64,000 nucleotides of DNA from Bradyrhizobium sp. (GTDB lineage Bacteria; Pseudomonadota; Alphaproteobacteria; Rhizobiales; Xanthobacteraceae), in contig NZ_JALHLP010000019.1 in NCBI RefSeq assembly GCF_022844465.1, positions 1-64,000 on the forward strand, in the 5' to 3' direction. A program made the position numbers and the translations under genes. Shown one piece after another: positions 26,017 through 35,468 of the stretch. The notes beneath the pieces were generated by a model that was not told where the DNA came from, ran no database searches, and saw only the letters and a list, made by a program, of their open reading frames with translations. Within the stretch, counting starts at the first letter, position 1; every line of letters begins with the position of its first letter.

Positions 26017-26502
26017 TTACCTGCCGTTGATGGCGATACGTTTCACCTTTTGCTTCTCGGTGGGTAGTTTCGCCAGCGTGACGGTGAGAACCCCGTCCTT
26101 GAATGACGCTCCGACCTTTTCCTGATCGACGTCATCGATCGGGATGGAACGCTCGAAGCGTCCGTAGTAGCGCTCGCTGAAGCGGCGCTCCTTGTCCTCG
26201 GTCTCGCTCTTCTTCTCGCCGCTAATGGTCAACAGACCGTCCCGCAGTTCGACATTGACGTCCTTTTCCTGGAGACCGGGAAGTTCAGCGATGACCTTGA
26301 CCTCCTTTTCGGTCTCGTTGACCTCGACACTCGGCCAGCCCATCGCTTGTGAGCTGAGCGGAGCGACATCGAACGAACGGAACGCGTCGAAGAGCCGATT
26401 CATCTCGCGGTGAAGCTCGAGGAACGGATTTGCCTCATTGCGGTGCAGTCTCAGGCCACGAGTGCCATCGTTATTCCACGGAATCAGATCGCGTAGTGCC
26501 AT
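26017..26502 (-). CDS. hsp20: Hsp20/alpha-crystallin small heat-shock protein (class C-like)
   Basis: 161 residues. The alpha-crystallin domain runs about 55-150: 'VEVNETEKEVKVIAELPGL', 'DGLLTISGEKKSE', 'FKDGVLTVTLAK'. The short C-terminus ends 'VKRIAING', carrying the I-x-I motif that docks dimers into oligomers. These ATP-independent chaperones hold unfolding proteins. AAAGGAGG lies seven bases before ATG26502. It is 97 bp downstream of another Hsp20 gene on the same strand and probably co-regulated by heat. Confidence 0.95.
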   Translation of the reverse strand: MALRDLIPWNNDGTRGLRLHRNEANPFLELHREMNRLFDAFRSFDVAPLSSQAMGWPSVEVNETEKEVKVIAELPGLQEKDVNVELRDGLLTISGEKKSETEDKERRFSERYYGRFERSIPIDDVDQEKVGASFKDGVLTVTLAKLPTEKQKVKRIAINGR

Positions 26503-26599
26503 AGTTGTCCTCCTTTGTTCGACAGATCACTGGACAGAACTCACCCGTGCGGTGGCCATGCCACGCACAGGCAGTTCGACAGCCTTGAACGGAACTCCG

Positions 26600-27052
26600 T
26601 CAGGCCGCCTGCTTCTGCTCGATTTGCTGGTGTTCTTTGCCGGCGATTTCGATCGCGATGCGACGCGGCTTCATCGCCTCCGGCACTTCCCGAACCAGGC
26701 TTATCTTCAGCATGCCGTTTTCGAAGGTGGCGTCCTTTACTTGGACATACTCCGCCAAGTTGAAGACGCGGCGGAACGGCCGCACTGAGATTCCCTGATA
26801 CAGGTACTGGTGATCACCCTTGTTCGCCTTGCGGCCCTCGACCGTGAGAGTCGATTGCTCGGCGGTGATGGTAACCTCCTCCGGGCTGAAGCCGGCCAGC
26901 GCCAGTGAAATCTGGTACTGGTCCTCGCCGATGCGAGCGATGTCATACAGCGGATAATTGTCGCTGTCGTTCATCGTCTCGTTGACGAGGTCGAACAGGC
27001 GATCGAACCCGACGCTCGAACGCCAGAACGGAGACAGATCGTAGGTCCTCAT
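26600..27052 (-). CDS. IbpA-type small heat-shock protein
   Basis: 150 residues from ATG27052 (GGAGGA seven bases upstream); the longer frame would run through the thermometer and is rejected. 'MRTYDLSPFWRSSVGFDRLF' is the class A/IbpA N-terminus of rhizobia. The alpha-crystallin domain follows ('YQISLALAGFSPEEVTI', 'FENGMLKISLVREVPE') with 'RRIAIEI' as the C-terminal I-x-I anchor. Translation is probably controlled by the ROSE-like leader at 27053-27150. Confidence 0.95.
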   Translation of the reverse strand: MRTYDLSPFWRSSVGFDRLFDLVNETMNDSDNYPLYDIARIGEDQYQISLALAGFSPEEVTITAEQSTLTVEGRKANKGDHQYLYQGISVRPFRRVFNLAEYVQVKDATFENGMLKISLVREVPEAMKPRRIAIEIAGKEHQQIEQKQAA

Positions 27053-27150
27053 AACCACATCCTCCTTCTGAGCAACATGGATTAGGAGCAACGCCGGGAT
27101 GTTTCCGGCGGCCTCGGCCGGACCCTGATGGGCATCCGGCGTCACGCTTG
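27053..27150 (-). promoter_or_regulatory. ROSE-type RNA thermometer in the ibpA-like leader
   Basis: The leader immediately before ATG27052 ends with TTGCT (27075-27071), a CAG-type loop and AAGGAGG (27067-27061): the anti-Shine-Dalgarno/Shine-Dalgarno pair that defines ROSE elements, which occlude the ribosome site at normal temperature. Two GC-rich hairpins lie 5' of it (for example around CGCCGG/CCGGCG), the usual multi-hairpin layout. A covariance-model search would settle it. Confidence 0.75.
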
Positions 27151-27162
27151 TGACACTCAAAG

Positions 27163-27190
27163 AACTAGAAGCGTACGGCTTGGTTTCAAG
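27163..27190 (-). promoter_or_regulatory. Candidate RpoH (sigma-32) promoter
   Basis: CTTGAAA at 27190-27184 on the minus strand matches the sigma-32 -35 box, and about 13 bases later comes CTTCTAGTT as a possible -10 region, ahead of the ROSE-like leader. The -10 match is weak. Confidence 0.4.
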
Positions 27191-27697
27191 ATCGCAGCCG
27201 ATGCGCGTGTCAAATTTTTCGACACCGAAGCGGCTTTGCGAGCCATCATGCGGAATGCGTGCTGCCTGAACTGGCCGCGCCTAGATCTGTCGAGCCACCG
27301 ACATTTGCCGCCTTCGAACCCATGGCCGGAAGCCCACGGCCAAGCGCGGGCCGACGTTCGCACTCTTGACCGCGCGCGCTGATTTCCTAAATCCAACGCC
27401 GCCAAGGCCATTATAGGATTGGCGCCAGATCCCGCCGGGAGATGGCGGTTAGGCGGTCCACATTGCTTTCGGGAGGATGTGGAGGAAGAACGATGCATGG
27501 TCTACTCGCGGCTTTTGTCGCGATCCCGATGCTATTCCGCGCAAGCGAAGCGGCCGGTGCGCAGCGGACAAGACCGAAGCAGCATAGCAGTTCGAACCCT
27601 GTCGTTCAGACGGAAGCGCCGCAGCGGACGATCCCGGGCCAAAGCACCAGGTTCCACCGTGCCAGCGATCGAAGGCCGGCATTCCGCGCCGAAGATA
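27191..27697. other. Region without a supported gene
   Basis: About 500 bases between the heat-shock promoter and the second small exported protein copy. A frame beginning near 27493 has a signal-like start ('LLAAFVAIPMLFRA') but then runs through polar, unrecognisable sequence in a different frame from the conserved domain; it may be the old 5' end of the family member, separated by a frameshift. Confidence 0.35.
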
Positions 27698-28014
27698 TTG
27701 TTCCGGATTTCGATGTTTGCCGGGGCCATGATCGCTCCGGCGAAGGCCCAGGCGTGTTCGCGTCACGGGGTCGATGTGAGCTGCGATGACGGCAGGCGCG
27801 GCATCTTTGCCGGCGACGCCATCGTCTGGACCGACGGCTCGCGATCAAGGCTGGCCTCGCCGCATCCGAGCGTCATCATCGGCAGCAAGTCGTAGGTCGT
27901 GAACGGACCCGGCGTGTTCGTCGGCCAGGGCAAGGGCGTGGTGCCATTGGAAAATCCGAGCGCGCCGAACAAGGCGCGCTGCCCGATCCTGGATGGCGTC
28001 GCCTATTGCCACTG
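27698..28014 (+). pseudogene. Small exported protein, copy 2 (interrupted by the same TAG)
   Basis: From a possible TTG start at 27698 the frame reads a signal-like segment ('MFAGAMIAPAKAQA'), 'CSRHGVDVSCDDGRRGIF' and 'SVIIGSKS', then TAG at 27892-27894. The same frame then continues with 'VVNGPGVFVGQGKGVVPLEN' and ends 'CPILDGVAYCH', the full C-terminus of the family. In relatives the TAG position is usually a serine codon as I recall it, so TCG to TAG is a one-base nonsense change. No ATG with a ribosome site precedes it. Confidence 0.55.
27851..27950 (+). repeat. 100-bp perfect direct repeat, copy 2
   Basis: Identical to 24592-24691, including the in-frame TAG of the small exported protein. 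Confidence 0.85.
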
Positions 28015-28027
28015 ATCGACGCGAACC

Positions 28028-28127
28028 TAGAGCCTTTTCCGTTTCGATGGAATCGAAACGGGGCTCTAGATTCTCGATTGACGCGTTTTCTTGACGCGAA
28101 CCGGTTTCCACTTCGCTGGAAAACGCT
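28028..28127. repeat. Interspersed palindromic repeat downstream of otsA
   Basis: TAGAGCC...GGGCTCTA (28028-28068) encloses a second inverted repeat, CGTTTCGAT/ATCGAAACG. A further stretch ends GAAAACGCTTTA. Such sequences recur in Bradyrhizobium intergenic regions; this one may also serve as transcription terminator of the otsA unit. Confidence 0.6.
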
Positions 28128-29591
28128 TTAATGGTACCGCGCGGCGCCGGTGTTGACCGAGCGCAACGGCGCCAATGCCGGCGACTCGGCGATGACGGCT
28201 TCCGCTGGCTCCCGGTCGAGCCGGCTATCCCACAGCGCGTCGGTGAAATCAGCGAACCATTGCTGAACCGTACCGGAGCGCAACTTGTCCATCATCGCTT
28301 CCCAGCGCATCCGACGCTCCGTGAGCGGCATCGACAGCGCAACCGCGATGGTGCGGGCCATGCCGTCGATGTCATGCGGGTTGACCAAGAGCGCCGCGTC
28401 GAGCTCGTTGGCGGCGCCGGCGAATTTCGACAGCACCAGCACGCCCGGATCGGCCGGGCTTTGCGCGGCGACATATTCCTTGGCGACGAGGTTCATGCCG
28501 TCCTGCATCGGCGTCACCACGCCGACCTGCGCGGTGCGATAGAGGCCCGCGAGCACGGCCTGGCCGTAACCCTTGTTGAGATAGCGGATCGGCGTCCAGT
28601 CGACCTCGCCATGCCGGCCGTTGACGTCGCTGACGAGCTTGGCCACCTCGCTCTGGAGATTGCCGTAGGCCTCGATGGCGCCGCGCGAAGGGGTCGCGAT
28701 CTGCAGCAGCGAAGCCGCGCGCGCCAGCGACGGATGCAAGCTCCACATCCGGTCGAACGCCTTGATGCGGTTGACCAGCCCCTTGGAGTAATCCAGACGG
28801 TCGACCCCGATCGCGAGCTTCTCGCCGTTCAGGCTTCGGCGCAGCCGCGAGACCTCCGGATGGGTCGAGGCCTTGCTGGCCAGCTGGGCGAACTGCTGCG
28901 GGTCGATGCCGATCGGGAACACCGAAAGGCGCGTTCGGCCGTGGTGCGAACGGACGATACCGCCATGCGCCGCGAGCCCGAGATCCGATTGCACGCAAGC
29001 CCGGAAGTTCTCGCAATCCTCCTCGGTCTGGAAGCCGATCAGGTCATAGGCCAGCATCGCCTCGATCAGCTCGCGATGGTTCGGCACGCCTGATATCACG
29101 GCGCGCGTCGGCCACGGCGTGTGGAGGAAAAAGCCGACCGGCTGCGCAACCCCGAGCGCCCTCAGTTCCGCACCGAGCGCGAGAAAATGGTAATCCTGAA
29201 TCCAGAACGCCGAATCGGATTTTCGGAATCGCAGCAGCGCCCGCGCCATGAAGGCGTTCACCTCGCGATAGCTGTGGTAGTCCTCCTGCGAGGCGCGAAT
29301 GAGATCCGGGCGGGAATGCAGCGCCGGCCACAGGGCCGAATTCGCAAATCCCTCGTAATAACCACCGTAATGGGCGGCAGGAAGGTCGAGCATCGCCAGC
29401 GCGCCGGCGCCCAGCGCTTCGATTTCAGCAAAGGGTTCCTTCTGGTTCCCGTCGCGCACCCGTCCGCTGGAGCCGACCCAGATCGCGCCCGATTTCTCCA
29501 CAATCGGGAGCAGCGCCGCGGCCAGGCCGCCTGTCATGGGTTCGCTGGGCTTTCCGCGCGAAACGCGGTTTGAAACGACGACGAGATTCAC
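28128..29591 (-). CDS. otsA: Trehalose-6-phosphate synthase
   Basis: 487 residues, a GT20-family glycosyltransferase that joins UDP-glucose (or another NDP-glucose) to glucose-6-phosphate. Recognised from 'MNLVVVSNRVSR', 'GGLAAAL', 'FWIQDYHFLALG', 'GFFLHTPWP' and 'IGVDRLDYSKGL', all standard OtsA motifs in the right order. Length is normal. It lies 196 bp downstream of otsB in a minus-strand unit. Trehalose protects against osmotic and drying stress. Confidence 0.97.
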   Translation of the reverse strand: MNLVVVSNRVSRGKPSEPMTGGLAAALLPIVEKSGAIWVGSSGRVRDGNQKEPFAEIEALGAGALAMLDLPAAHYGGYYEGFANSALWPALHSRPDLIRASQEDYHSYREVNAFMARALLRFRKSDSAFWIQDYHFLALGAELRALGVAQPVGFFLHTPWPTRAVISGVPNHRELIEAMLAYDLIGFQTEEDCENFRACVQSDLGLAAHGGIVRSHHGRTRLSVFPIGIDPQQFAQLASKASTHPEVSRLRRSLNGEKLAIGVDRLDYSKGLVNRIKAFDRMWSLHPSLARAASLLQIATPSRGAIEAYGNLQSEVAKLVSDVNGRHGEVDWTPIRYLNKGYGQAVLAGLYRTAQVGVVTPMQDGMNLVAKEYVAAQSPADPGVLVLSKFAGAANELDAALLVNPHDIDGMARTIAVALSMPLTERRMRWEAMMDKLRSGTVQQWFADFTDALWDSRLDREPAEAVIAESPALAPLRSVNTGAARYH

Positions 29592-29787
29592 AGGTCACCT
29601 CCTGTTTGTTCGTTCGCGTTAACAGTTATTCACCAATATGGTTCAGTGTCACCCTTTCAACGAATTGAAACCAAATTCGGGCTGGGAAGCGACGGCATGT
29701 GATCGGAACTCAAGAAAAGAAAAATAGCCGCGAACCTCGGCAGCACCGGTGAGAATATGTGTCGGAAAACCGCCGACAAGGTTCACA

Positions 29788-30612
29788 TTATGGCGGTGGT
29801 GCGTCGGTTTCGTCGTCAAGCAGCCGCGCGAGAAATTCCCGGACGTCGCGAGGCGCATCGAAATGGCCGGCGACGCCCTGCGCGCGACGGCCGACGGAGA
29901 ATGCCAGACCGTCCAGGTCGGGCATGATCGCAAACACCGTCTCGTCGGTCACATCGTCGCCGATAAAGAATGGGCGGCGACCCCTGAAAGGATCGTGTTC
30001 CATCAATTCAAGCACGCCGCTGGCCTTTGTGAAGCCGGAATGCTTGATTTCGCAGACGCATTTTCCGGGCAGCACCTCGATCGGCGCGGTGGGAAGATCC
30101 GCCCTGATCTGCGACACCGCCGCATAGATCGCCTCTTCCGCGTCAGGCGCGAGGCGATAATGCAGCGCCAGCGAATAGCCCTTGTCCTCCAGCAATATTC
30201 CCGGGCTGATCTTCGCGATCGCAGCCAAACGGCGCTTCAGCTCATCGTCCATCGGCGGCGCGCGAGCGGCCACCAGCTCGTTGCCGGGCGCGATCCGCAT
30301 TTCAGCGCCGTGGCCGCCGACGGCGGGGAACCAATCGGGCGCGAAAATCAGGTCGATATCGTGCAGCGAGCGGCCGCTGACCAGCGCCAGCGCGCCATTG
30401 GTCCTTTCCAGCAGGCGATTCAACGTTGCCGCGAGCCCCGGCGGCAGGAAGACCTCCCGCGGCGTGGCCGCCAGGTCAAGCAGCGTGCCGTCGATGTCGA
30501 GCAGGATCGCGGCATGGCTCAGACGCGGCACCTGCGCGCGCGGCGACGGGACAGCCTCGTCGTTATCCGCGATTGCCTTGTTCAATGCCATTTCGGCAAA
30601 TTCCTGCTTCAT
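29788..30612 (-). CDS. otsB: Trehalose-6-phosphate phosphatase
   Basis: 274 residues of the HAD superfamily. The nucleophile motif is 'ILLDIDGTLLDL', motif II lies in 'LALVSGRSL', and 'FFIGDDVTDETVF' carries the metal-binding aspartates. It removes phosphate from the OtsA product to give trehalose. The gene starts only 6 bp after the transporter stop, with AGGATGAG before ATG30612, so the two are co-transcribed. Confidence 0.96.
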   Translation of the reverse strand: MKQEFAEMALNKAIADNDEAVPSPRAQVPRLSHAAILLDIDGTLLDLAATPREVFLPPGLAATLNRLLERTNGALALVSGRSLHDIDLIFAPDWFPAVGGHGAEMRIAPGNELVAARAPPMDDELKRRLAAIAKISPGILLEDKGYSLALHYRLAPDAEEAIYAAVSQIRADLPTAPIEVLPGKCVCEIKHSGFTKASGVLELMEHDPFRGRRPFFIGDDVTDETVFAIMPDLDGLAFSVGRRAQGVAGHFDAPRDVREFLARLLDDETDAPPP

Positions 30613-30618
30613 CTCATC

Positions 30619-32121
30619 CTACTCCACAAAAGCGAGCGGCCGTGCGACAGATTCCAGCGGCTTGCGCTCGGCCGCGATGGCATATCGCCACGCGACAAAG
30701 GCGGCCCCGATCATCAACGCCGATCCGAACAGATAGCCGGCGAAGACGCTGTTGCGCGAGCCGGTATCGATCAGCGCGCCGAACAGCGCCGGCCCTGCGA
30801 CGCCGCCAATTCCGGTGCCGATCGCGTAGAACAGCGCAATCGCCAGCGCGCGCACCTCGAGCGGAAACGTCTCGCTGACGGTGAGATAGGCGGCGCTGGC
30901 CGCCGGCGAGGCAAAGAAGAAAATGACCATCCAGGCGATGGTCTGGGTTTGCGCGGTGAGCGCCCCGATCGAAAACAGGTAGCCTGAAAGCGCCAGCAGG
31001 ACGCCCGAGACGCCATAAGTGAAAGTGATCATCGTGCGGCGGCCCAGCGTATCGAACAGCCGCCCGAGCAGCAGCGGGCCCAGAAAGTTTCCGGCCGCAA
31101 ACGGCAGGATGTACCAGCCGACATTGTTTGCCGGGATGCCGAAGAAGTCGGTCAGCACCAGCGCAAACGTGAAGAAGATGGCGTTGTAGAAGAACGCCTG
31201 GGCGCCCATCAGCGCCAATCCTACCATGGAGCGTTTGCGGTAGGTCGTGAGCAGGGTGCGCGCGACCTCGCCAAGCGGCGTATGGCTGCGCATCTTCAGG
31301 CGGACCTTGGGCAGCACTTGGTAGGGCTGGGCGTCGGGATGCCCGACCGCCGATTTCTCGATCTCGTCGACGATGGCATGCGCCTGATCGGGGCGGCCAT
31401 GGATCATCAGCCATCGCGGGCTTTCCGGAATCCACATCCGCATCAGCAAGACGATCAGGCCGAGGCCCGCGCCGCCAAGATAGGCCACCCGCCATCCGAG
31501 ATCGGGCGCGATGACCTTGGGGTCGAGCAGCACGATGGCCGCGACCGCACCCAGTGCTGCGCCGAGCCAGAAGCTGCCATTGATGACGAGGTCGGTCCAT
31601 CCGCGGTAGCGCGCCGGGACCAGTTCCTGGATCGTCGAATTGATCGCGGTGTATTCGCCGCCGATGCCTGCGCCGGTCAGGAACCGGAACAGCGCGTAGC
31701 TTGCCAGGCTCCACGACAGCGCCGTGGCCGCGGTCGCGGTCAGATAGAGCGCCAGGGTGATGAAGAACAGCTTCTTGCGCCCGATCCGATCCGTCAGCCA
31801 GCCAAAGCCGAGCGCGCCGATCACCGCCCCCGCCAGATACGCGCTGTTGGCGATACCGACATCGAGATTGGAAAACTGCAGCGTCGGGCTTTCCTTCAGC
31901 GCGCCGGACAACGCCCCCGCGAGGGTGACTTCGAGGCCGTCAAGGATCCAGGTGATCCCAAGCGCGAGCACGACGCGGGTATGGAAGCCACCCCAGCGCA
32001 GGCGATCGAGCCGGGCCGGTATCGCGGTCTCTACAACGCGTTCATCACCTCCCGCTATCGAGGCGGCAACGCGGGCGCCCCCGCCCGCTTCTTCAGCTTT
32101 CCATGTCGGTTGCACTTCCAT
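30619..32121 (-). CDS. MFS sugar/metabolite transporter (SP/AAHS-like)
   Basis: 500 residues from ATG32121, with about 12 membrane helices. 'GWLTDRIGRKKLF' between helices 2 and 3 and 'GRLFDTLGRRTM' in the second half are the paired MFS signatures; 'PESPRWL' marks the end of the first half. The substrate cannot be read. Because otsB follows within 6 bp, a link to trehalose or compatible-solute handling is likely. The longer N-terminal frame to 32319 has no clear start signal. Confidence 0.88.
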   Translation of the reverse strand: MEVQPTWKAEEAGGGARVAASIAGGDERVVETAIPARLDRLRWGGFHTRVVLALGITWILDGLEVTLAGALSGALKESPTLQFSNLDVGIANSAYLAGAVIGALGFGWLTDRIGRKKLFFITLALYLTATAATALSWSLASYALFRFLTGAGIGGEYTAINSTIQELVPARYRGWTDLVINGSFWLGAALGAVAAIVLLDPKVIAPDLGWRVAYLGGAGLGLIVLLMRMWIPESPRWLMIHGRPDQAHAIVDEIEKSAVGHPDAQPYQVLPKVRLKMRSHTPLGEVARTLLTTYRKRSMVGLALMGAQAFFYNAIFFTFALVLTDFFGIPANNVGWYILPFAAGNFLGPLLLGRLFDTLGRRTMITFTYGVSGVLLALSGYLFSIGALTAQTQTIAWMVIFFFASPAASAAYLTVSETFPLEVRALAIALFYAIGTGIGGVAGPALFGALIDTGSRNSVFAGYLFGSALMIGAAFVAWRYAIAAERKPLESVARPLAFVE

Positions 32122-32474
32122 CGGATTCGACCACTGAGGACCGAGCCCGTGAGGGCCAACCCAGCGGTCCTCTACCCATGATTTGCGGCTAATATTGTAT
32201 CCGCGACACGCTCGGAAAACTGCACGATAACGCCTGCGCGAAGCCAGGGTTCCCGCATTGCAGCAGAGGAAGCCGCGAGGTCGGCGTCCGATCGCGAGAG
32301 CGCCGCCGTGCCGGCACACCAGGATCAGGAGGGTCGGGCCGACTTCCGCCTCACGATCTTCGACAGCGCGCGGAATGTCATCACAATGACAGCCGCGACC
32401 AAAAATCCCAGTTGCAAGTTCCAGCCGCGATGTCTCTAATCAGAGTAATCAAAAAACACGGGGAGGTACCACGC
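32122..32474. other. Divergent gap between the MFS and coxS genes
   Basis: About 350 bases that must contain both promoters. No clear sigma-70 pair or operator could be picked. The frames running through it are extensions of the neighbouring genes. Confidence 0.35.
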
Positions 32475-32960
<486 letters not shown>

Positions 32961-33043
32961 CATCGGCGAGCCATCGAATCCGAATCAAGGCCGCGTTTCG
33001 ACAGAAACCGCGCAAACAATAATTTCGGTTGGGAGGACAGGAC

Positions 33044-35383
33044 ATGGGCTTTGAAGGCATTGGCGCAAGTGTCGTGCGCAAGGAAGACCGCCGTTTCATC
33101 ACCGGCAAGGGACGCTACGTCGACGACATCAAGGTGTTGGGCATGACGCATGCGCATTTCGTCCGCAGCCCTCATGCTCACGCAAAGATAAAGAGCGTCG
33201 ATACGTCGGCGGCGATGAAGATGCCAGGCGTGGTCGGCGTGCTCACCGGCCGGCAGATCGTCGACGACAAGATCGGCAATTTGATCTGCGGCTGGGCCAT
33301 CACCTCCAAGGACGGCACCGGCATGAAGATGGGCGCATGGCCGGCGATGGCGCCGGAAACCGTGCGTTTCGTCGGCCAGGCGGTCGCCGTCGTCATCGCC
33401 GAGACCAAGAACCAGGCCCGCGACGCAGCCGAAGCCGTGGTCGTCAACTACGAGGAACTGCCGGCCGCCGCCGACATTCGCGCGGCGATCAAGCCGGGCG
33501 CGCCGCAACTGCACCCGGAGGCGCCGGGCAACGTGATCTACGACTGGACCATCGGCGAGGAAGCCGCGACCGACGCGGCGTTCAAGTCGGCGGCCAACGT
33601 GGTTTCGCTCGACATCACCAATAATCGCCTGGTTCCGAATGCGATGGAGCCGCGGGCGGCGATCGCCGAATACAACGAGCCGGAAGAACACTTCACGCTG
33701 CACACGACATCGCAGAATCCGCATGTCGCCCGCCTCGTGCTGTCGGCGTTCTACAATATCGCGCAGGAGCACAAGCTGCGGGTGGTGGCCCCCGACGTCG
33801 GCGGCGGGTTCGGCTCCAAGATCTTCATCTATCCTGAGGAGATGGTGGCGCTGTGGGCCTCGAAGAAGGTCGGCCGCCCGGTGAAGTGGACCGGCGACCG
33901 CTCCGAAGCCTTCCTGACCGACGCGCACGGCCGCGACCACGTCACCAAGGCGGAGATGGCCTTCGACAAGAACAACAAGATCACCGGGCTGCGGGTCAAG
34001 ACCTACGCCAATCTCGGCGCCTACATGTCGCTGTTTTCCTCCTCGGTGCCGACCTATCTCTATGCGACGCTGCTGTCGGGCCAGTACAACATCCCCAACA
34101 TCTTCGCCGAGGTGATCAGCGTCTACACCAACACCGTACCGGTCGACGCCTATCGCGGCGCCGGCCGGCCGGAAGCGAGTTTCGTGGTGGAACGGCTGAT
34201 GGAGACGGCGGCGCGGCAGTTGAAGGTCGATCCGGCCGAACTGCGCCGCAAGAACTTCATCACCCAGTTTCCGCACCAGACGCCGGTTATCATGGCCTAT
34301 GACATCGGCGATTTCGGCGCTTCGCTCGACTCCGCGATCAAGGCGATCGACTATGCCGGTTTCGCCGGCCGCAAGGCGAAAGCGAAGTCCGAGGGCAAGC
34401 TGCGCGGCATCGGCCTCTCCTGCTATATCGAGGCCTGCGGCATCGCGCCGTCGAAGGCCGTCGGCAGCCTCGGGGCCGGCGTCGGGCTTTGGGAATCCGC
34501 CGAAGTGCGCGTCAACCCGGTCGGCACCATCGAAATCCTCACCGGTTCGCACAGCCACGGCCAGGGCCATGAGACGACGTTCTGCCAGCTGGTGGCCCAG
34601 CGTCTCGGCGTTCCGATCAGCCAGGTGCAGATCGTCCATGGCGATACCGACAAGGTCCAGTTCGGCATGGGCACTTATGGTTCGCGCTCGGCCGCCGTCG
34701 GCCTGACCGCGATCCTGAAGGCGATGGAGAAGGTCGAGGCCAAGGCCAAGAAGATCGCGGCCCACGCGCTCGAAGCCTCCGAGAACGACATCGTGATCGA
34801 GAACGGCGAGTTCAAGGTCACCGGCACCGACAAGTCGATCGCGCTGCCGATGGTCGCGCTGGCCGCCTACACCGCCCACAACCTGCCCGACGGGATGGAG
34901 CCGGGCCTGAAGGAAGGCGCGTTCTACGACCCGACCAACTTCACCTTCCCGGCCGGCGCCTATATCTGCGAGCTCGAAGTGGATTCCGCCACCGGCAAGA
35001 TCTCGTTCGTCAACTTCGTCGCGGCGGACGATTTCGGGCGGCTGATCAACCCGATGATCGTCGAGGGGCAGGTCCATGGCGGGCTCGCCCAGGGCATCGG
35101 CCAGGCGCTGCTCGAAGGCGCGGTGTACGATCCGTCCGGCCAGCTGCTGACGGCCTCGTTCATGGACTATGCCATGCCGCGCGCCGACGATCTGCCGTCG
35201 TTCAAGCTGTCGCACACCACGACGCTGTGCCCGGGCAATCCGCTCGGCGTCAAGGGCTGCGGCGAAGCCGGCGCGATCGGCGCGTCGGCTGCGGTGATCA
35301 ACGCCATCACCGATGCGATCGGCAACAACAAGCTCGAAATGCCGGCGACGCCCGACCGCGTCTGGCATGCGATCCACGGTTAA
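33044..35383 (+). CDS. coxL: Molybdenum hydroxylase large subunit, form II CoxL
   Basis: 779 residues from ATG33044 with GGGAGGACAGG upstream. The xanthine-oxidase-family large subunit binds molybdopterin cytosine dinucleotide ('GGGFGSK', 'GSHSHGQGHET', 'GCGEAGAIG'). The active-site loop is AYRGAGR (369-375), the form II signature, not the AYXCSFR of true aerobic CO dehydrogenase. It may oxidise CO slowly or act on another small organic substrate. Accessory genes such as coxDEF are not in view. Confidence 0.95.
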   Translation: MGFEGIGASVVRKEDRRFITGKGRYVDDIKVLGMTHAHFVRSPHAHAKIKSVDTSAAMKMPGVVGVLTGRQIVDDKIGNLICGWAITSKDGTGMKMGAWPAMAPETVRFVGQAVAVVIAETKNQARDAAEAVVVNYEELPAAADIRAAIKPGAPQLHPEAPGNVIYDWTIGEEAATDAAFKSAANVVSLDITNNRLVPNAMEPRAAIAEYNEPEEHFTLHTTSQNPHVARLVLSAFYNIAQEHKLRVVAPDVGGGFGSKIFIYPEEMVALWASKKVGRPVKWTGDRSEAFLTDAHGRDHVTKAEMAFDKNNKITGLRVKTYANLGAYMSLFSSSVPTYLYATLLSGQYNIPNIFAEVISVYTNTVPVDAYRGAGRPEASFVVERLMETAARQLKVDPAELRRKNFITQFPHQTPVIMAYDIGDFGASLDSAIKAIDYAGFAGRKAKAKSEGKLRGIGLSCYIEACGIAPSKAVGSLGAGVGLWESAEVRVNPVGTIEILTGSHSHGQGHETTFCQLVAQRLGVPISQVQIVHGDTDKVQFGMGTYGSRSAAVGLTAILKAMEKVEAKAKKIAAHALEASENDIVIENGEFKVTGTDKSIALPMVALAAYTAHNLPDGMEPGLKEGAFYDPTNFTFPAGAYICELEVDSATGKISFVNFVAADDFGRLINPMIVEGQVHGGLAQGIGQALLEGAVYDPSGQLLTASFMDYAMPRADDLPSFKLSHTTTLCPGNPLGVKGCGEAGAIGASAAVINAITDAIGNNKLEMPATPDRVWHAIHG

Positions 35384-35390
35384 CTCCTCG

Positions 35391-35431
35391 GAATTCCGGG
35401 TTTGCGCGCAGGCGGCGCACCCCGGAATGAC
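35391..35431. repeat. Short form of the ATTCCGG...CCGGAATGAC palindrome
   Basis: GGAATTCCGGG and CCCCGGAATGAC bracket a GC-rich hairpin between coxL and coxM. It looks like a shortened member of the repeat family at 37663, 39940, 41363 and 46330. Confidence 0.55.
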
Positions 35432-35468
35432 GGAGGGGACAAGAGACAAAATTTCAGGGAGCACGCTT

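Noticed and set aside
33044..35383. CoxL as a true aerobic CO dehydrogenase
   Set aside because: The active-site loop is AYRGAGR, not the form I AYXCSFR.
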